Part shown: one piece after another, positions 58,781 through 62,000 of the stretch
Numbering within the stretch: position 1 is the first letter of the stretch
Layout: each line of letters begins with the position of its first letter
From: Cristatella mucedo
Lineage: Eukaryota > Bryozoa > Phylactolaemata > Cristatellidae
Assembly: GCA_009760855.2 (NCBI GenBank)
Contig: WPIO01000029.1
Span: forward strand, 1,937,501-1,999,500
Direction of reading: 5' to 3'
DNA: 62,000 bases
Translations under genes and position numbers: made by a program
The notes under the pieces: model-generated
The model's database searches: none
Seen by the model: the letters and a program-made list of their open reading frames with translations, nothing else
Told to the model about the DNA's origin: nothing

Positions 58781-59817
58781 GCAGATCTGCTTTGCTGGAT
58801 GAACAAATGACGCCGTATTAGCCACTCAACTGCCGCTTGAGACGCAGGGTGCTTGCAGTGGTGGAGGAATGCCGAGCTTTCCTCAATCCAAGTAAGCGAG
58901 TCCTGCAGAGCATCTCACGCGCAGGCTGCAGACTGACCGAGTTCGATGGCACTCTAAAGATATTAAGGTATATGTCAGCTAACCGATGCAAGGCTGCGAT
59001 TCAGCGTTCATTGGGTATAAATTGTGTACAGATGAGAATTGATATAATTGCATCACCAAAAGATCCAACGGTTGTAGAACTAGTTTGGTGATGTTTACAC
59101 TTTTAATTCGGTCGACACGGGGTGAGCTGCCTTTTTAGCAGCTGTTACCAGTGTAATATGGGCTTGAATCGCGAAACAGCATCTCCGAGCCTCCGGTTCT
59201 CCGTTAACTTATTTTATGCCTAGACACAGTAGCTGGCGTGAGATATTCAATACCATTAATTCGTGGAAGTTAAGAGACTACCGCCACAAGGCCGCCAAAA
59301 GCGTTGCGATTTGCTGTTTATACACCACCGAACAAAGACTATCCGGCGAAAGATGGCATGACTAACTGCGATAGCTTCGTCGAGATCAAGTATGTTTAAA
59401 AGCTGGGTTTTGAAGTTTCTTCGTGCCGTACATACGTAAGTCATGCCATAAAACGTAGACAGCTACGGCATTTTCGTGAAATTGAGCAGCTAGTAAGATT
59501 ACGGCACAAGCTACAGAATGCTTTCGTTTGCGTAATTATCCAGCGCGAGCGAGCTGGATAAGACATGGCAGAAATTAAACGAATCAGCGGGGTATCTCAT
59601 CTGCCACATTCTCTGGTCTAAAATAACAGACAAGCGGAACAAACTCATACGCATATCTAAGTCGACTATTTTGACATAAAGTAGCGAGATGCCATTCTTT
59701 GTCGATCGTACATGGACTGAGGTCGAAAATGTAGTCAGGCTTGGGGCCCGAAGGCATGCATTATATTACGGACCGGCTGAACTTTGACTTTGAGGGGATG
59801 TGAACGGAAATCGTCGT
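58781..59817. other. Unassigned intergenic sequence
   Basis: An 84-codon plus-strand frame (58837-59091) is not recognised. No other feature is seen. Confidence 0.3.
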
Positions 59818-59895
59818 AAGTAATAATAAAAATACGTTTGAAATAACGCCATCGGAGAACTCAATCTCTGTCTAAGCACTTTAAATTTGCTGCAA
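59818..59895 (-). mobile_element. LINE-type 3' tail
   Basis: TAATAATAAAAATACG, then CGCCATCGGAGAACTCAATC and TCTGTCTAAGCACTTTAAAT, the tail in reverse. Body not recognised. Confidence 0.68.
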
Positions 59896-61107
59896 AAGAA
59901 TCGCAAAAGTATGACCGCAGTGCAAGTAAGTGTGATCGCATGCAATCTATTTCCGCTCCAAATGGCCCAGCAAGCCGAGAACACGCGTGCTTTTTTCAAA
60001 ATGCCCTAATTTTCTCGGAATAACCGAACGGTTTTAAGTCAAGTGACTTGGAAAGAAAGTTCTTATTTTATCCATGCTATCGACAAGGAAATTGGATTAA
60101 TAAAGACTGTCAATGCCAAAGGTATACATGGTGAATTTTATGAAAACGGGAATGACAACAGGAACTGTAGTTACAAGCGCTTAAGTTTGTTGGTTAAAAA
60201 GATATTGCTTATCTGGCCGAGTTGCATTACCACGCTAGAGTACAAGGGAGCGAAAAGGCCGAGTGTTGGGATCCCTAAGCCAATTGCTGCAATTAAAATG
60301 GGTAGGCGGTGCCTACTTCCCAAAATATCGGCAAGTTCAGTAGGTGAAGGGTTCCAAAAAGATTAACTCTCTAAAAAAAAAAGTACTCTGAATTGGAGCT
60401 CTGAATTGGTGCCTCCCGTATTGCCTCTTTACTTCATCTCTAGCCGTCCGGTGTCTGCTTTTGATGCACACCCCGAAGCTGTAAAAGTACTCGAGACGGC
60501 AGGCCTGAGGCTCTAAAAGGCGAAAGTAGCCGCACTCAAAACTGACATTACATCTTGCGGCCGAAAGTGCAGCACCCGAAAACACTCTCCAGCTCTGTCT
60601 GAGTAAAAAGTTGGCACGCGCCATTTCGATAGCCTGCAGCTCTTCACCGAAGGCGCGAAACCCGTAACCCCGTCCCAACGGAATGAGTACGCCCAAAATG
60701 GGTAAACCGGGACTTCGGCCCGGAGGGGAGCCGCCCGAAGGTCACCCAGCCTTCTCCGCCAGAACTAATATCGGACTAACCTGAAGCTTCGCGGCGGTGC
60801 AGAGTGCTTGCCGCAGACGGGTTTACATACACTAGTCTAAAAAAAAACACGTTCGACCCAAATTGGACGGTCTGAAACTCAGTATTCGGCAGGCTTCTTG
60901 AGACCTCTCGAAAAAACAATTAGCTCTTGCACCCTCTAAAAACACGATCACCTCCTCTATAAAAAAGCTATAGACAGACTAATTGAGTGCACGAAGGAGA
61001 CGAGTCACCCAACCGTCCAGTTAAAAGCTAGGTTGACTCGCGAATGCCGTTCGCTAGTCGAAGTCCAGAATAATTCTTGTACAGTGAAAGGCGTGTGACC
61101 AAGCAGC
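59896..61107. other. Unassigned intergenic sequence
   Basis: Two frames of 107 (plus, 60043-60366) and 119 codons (minus, 60337-60696) overlap end to end and are not recognised. A CCGGGACTTCGGCCCGG hairpin lies near 60708. Confidence 0.3.
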
Positions 61108-61157
61108 AGCTAAGAACGAGGCAAGAATAATAAGCTAAGGACGAGGCAAGAATAACA
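61108..61157. repeat. Tandem duplication, 25-bp unit, two copies
   Basis: AGCTAAGAACGAGGCAAGAA at 61108 recurs as AGCTAAGGACGAGGCAAGAA at 61133. Confidence 0.88.
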
Positions 61158-61167
61158 AGCATACAAA

Positions 61168-61230
61168 TAGTTGACATCTTTAGAGCAACGTAAGAGAAAT
61201 ATATCTCTTTCTAAGCACTTTACAAATGCC
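61168..61230 (-). mobile_element. LINE-type 3' tail
   Basis: GAGCAACGTAAGAGAAATAT, then ATCTCTTTCTAAGCACTTTA, the tail in reverse. Confidence 0.65.
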
Positions 61231-61336
61231 GTAAATGATGCATGTCGATATGATCAGTGCTAACAAGCACCGTGTCAGCACGCATAAGTAGTGTACTGAA
61301 ATGCAGCTCCACAAAACCACACAGACTAAGTTGGTG

Positions 61337-61440
61337 TTACGCAGGAGAGTTATCCGTAGCCCTTCTAAAGTATAAGTGGTTATTCGGTATGCATCGCATG
61401 TGGTAGTCAACCGACTTCATCTCACGCAAGAAAGAGAATG
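61337..61440 (-). repeat. Dispersed ~95-bp repeat, copy 2 (partner at 7095-7192)
   Basis: See the partner copy. The strongest shared string on the minus strand is GAGATGAAGTC(G/T)GTTG near 61415-61430. Confidence 0.5.
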
Positions 61441-62000
61441 CGAGAAGCATTGCTGAGGTGTCAGACAACCTATTCGACGGGAACCGTCTCCTCCACCCTC
61501 TGAGGCTCTGAGTATGGTCAGCAATGATGATACCATCGTCAGGCTTGACTGTCGGCGTGTGAGTAGACAACTAAAATCTGTGCACCTACTTAGCTAAATT
61601 CGTACGGTACATTGAGGATAAAATCAGGCTCAAGCAAAAGAGTGGCATCGAGTGAGACATTTTGTTGAGCCCTTATCAGCAGCATCATGTGTGGCAGGCT
61701 GGGCTTGGTAGGTGTAGTCAAGTTGAACGGGCAAACAGCTCTTAGCGCTCTTAACTCAAGTGGAGCTACTCCAGGAGTACGGACGTTTTTACTGTCGAGT
61801 CTTTAAGCTATCAATGAAGGCAATGAGGCTAATTTTGCCTTGTTAGCCGATCGCTGACTGGCACGCAGTGAACCTTGGACCGAAGCCAGGCCATACTTGT
61901 TCTTAACCTTTGACCACGAAGCCTTTCCACCTTCCATGGCCAGCATGGCTTATCATGTTGTACTCCGCCTCCACTTTAGGAGGCTATATCCAGCTGTCAT
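61441..62000. other. Unassigned sequence to window end
   Basis: No gene is recognised. Confidence 0.3.

Noticed and set aside
60043-60696. Two adjoining ORFs of 107 and 119 codons
   Set aside because: No recognisable domain, opposite strands, and composition of ordinary intergenic DNA.

Overview
This is a window of animal (metazoan, most likely invertebrate) nuclear DNA. Three things show this: a gene of 23 coding exons with GT-AG introns, many transposon relics (LINE, SINE, Tc1/mariner, LTR and DNA-transposon types), and (CA)n/(GT)n and (AAT)n microsatellites. I cannot name the species. The encoded SERCA protein has invertebrate-like traits (FDDLL in M1 and a short hydrophobic C-terminal tail), but this does not fix a phylum.

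Right half (about 32.5-58.2 kb): one complete gene on the minus strand encodes a sarco/endoplasmic reticulum Ca2+-ATPase (SERCA, P2A-type pump). I placed all 23 coding exons base by base. They sum to 3048 nt, an open frame of 1015 residues plus stop, with matching phases at every junction. This includes an 18-nt microexon (57473-57490). The catalytic Asp351, TGES (181-184), Glu309, the M5/M6/M8 Ca2+ ligands, TGDGVNDAP and Phe256 are all present. A poly(A) signal lies about 425 bases past the stop. The introns hold SINEs, LINE fragments, a dead Tc1-like element and, in intron 14, a long inverted repeat whose arms sit close to both splice sites.

Left half (1-32.5 kb): no gene could be named with confidence. 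It is mostly transposon debris. There is a Tc1-like transposase relic at the left edge, and many pieces of one CR1/L2-like LINE in both orientations, one of about 1.85 kb with recognisable reverse-transcriptase motifs. A 1242-bp solo LTR interrupts a LINE copy with a 4-bp target duplication, and a second solo LTR of 720 bp has target duplication TAAT. A 635-bp foldback element has 210-bp arms, and a hAT-like miniature element sits inside a LINE. One 269-nt open segment on the minus strand (15440-15708), with splice-like borders beside a long GT repeat, may be a real exon of an unidentified gene.

Right edge (58.2-62 kb): the probable SERCA promoter/5' UTR region, a degenerate heptamer (telomere-like) tract, LINE 3' tails and unassigned sequence.

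Two tRNA-derived SINE families are present. SINE-A ends in the same 3' tail as the local LINE, the relationship expected if the LINE's machinery mobilises it. SINE-B has a different tail and several copies in SERCA introns. I did not find an undescribed enzymatic or defence system. The most unusual structural items are the intron-bracketing inverted repeat, the long-arm foldback element, the nested LTR/LINE and the unassigned candidate exon. LINE, SINE and relic boundaries are approximate (tens of bases). SERCA exon borders and LTR/foldback ends are given to the base.
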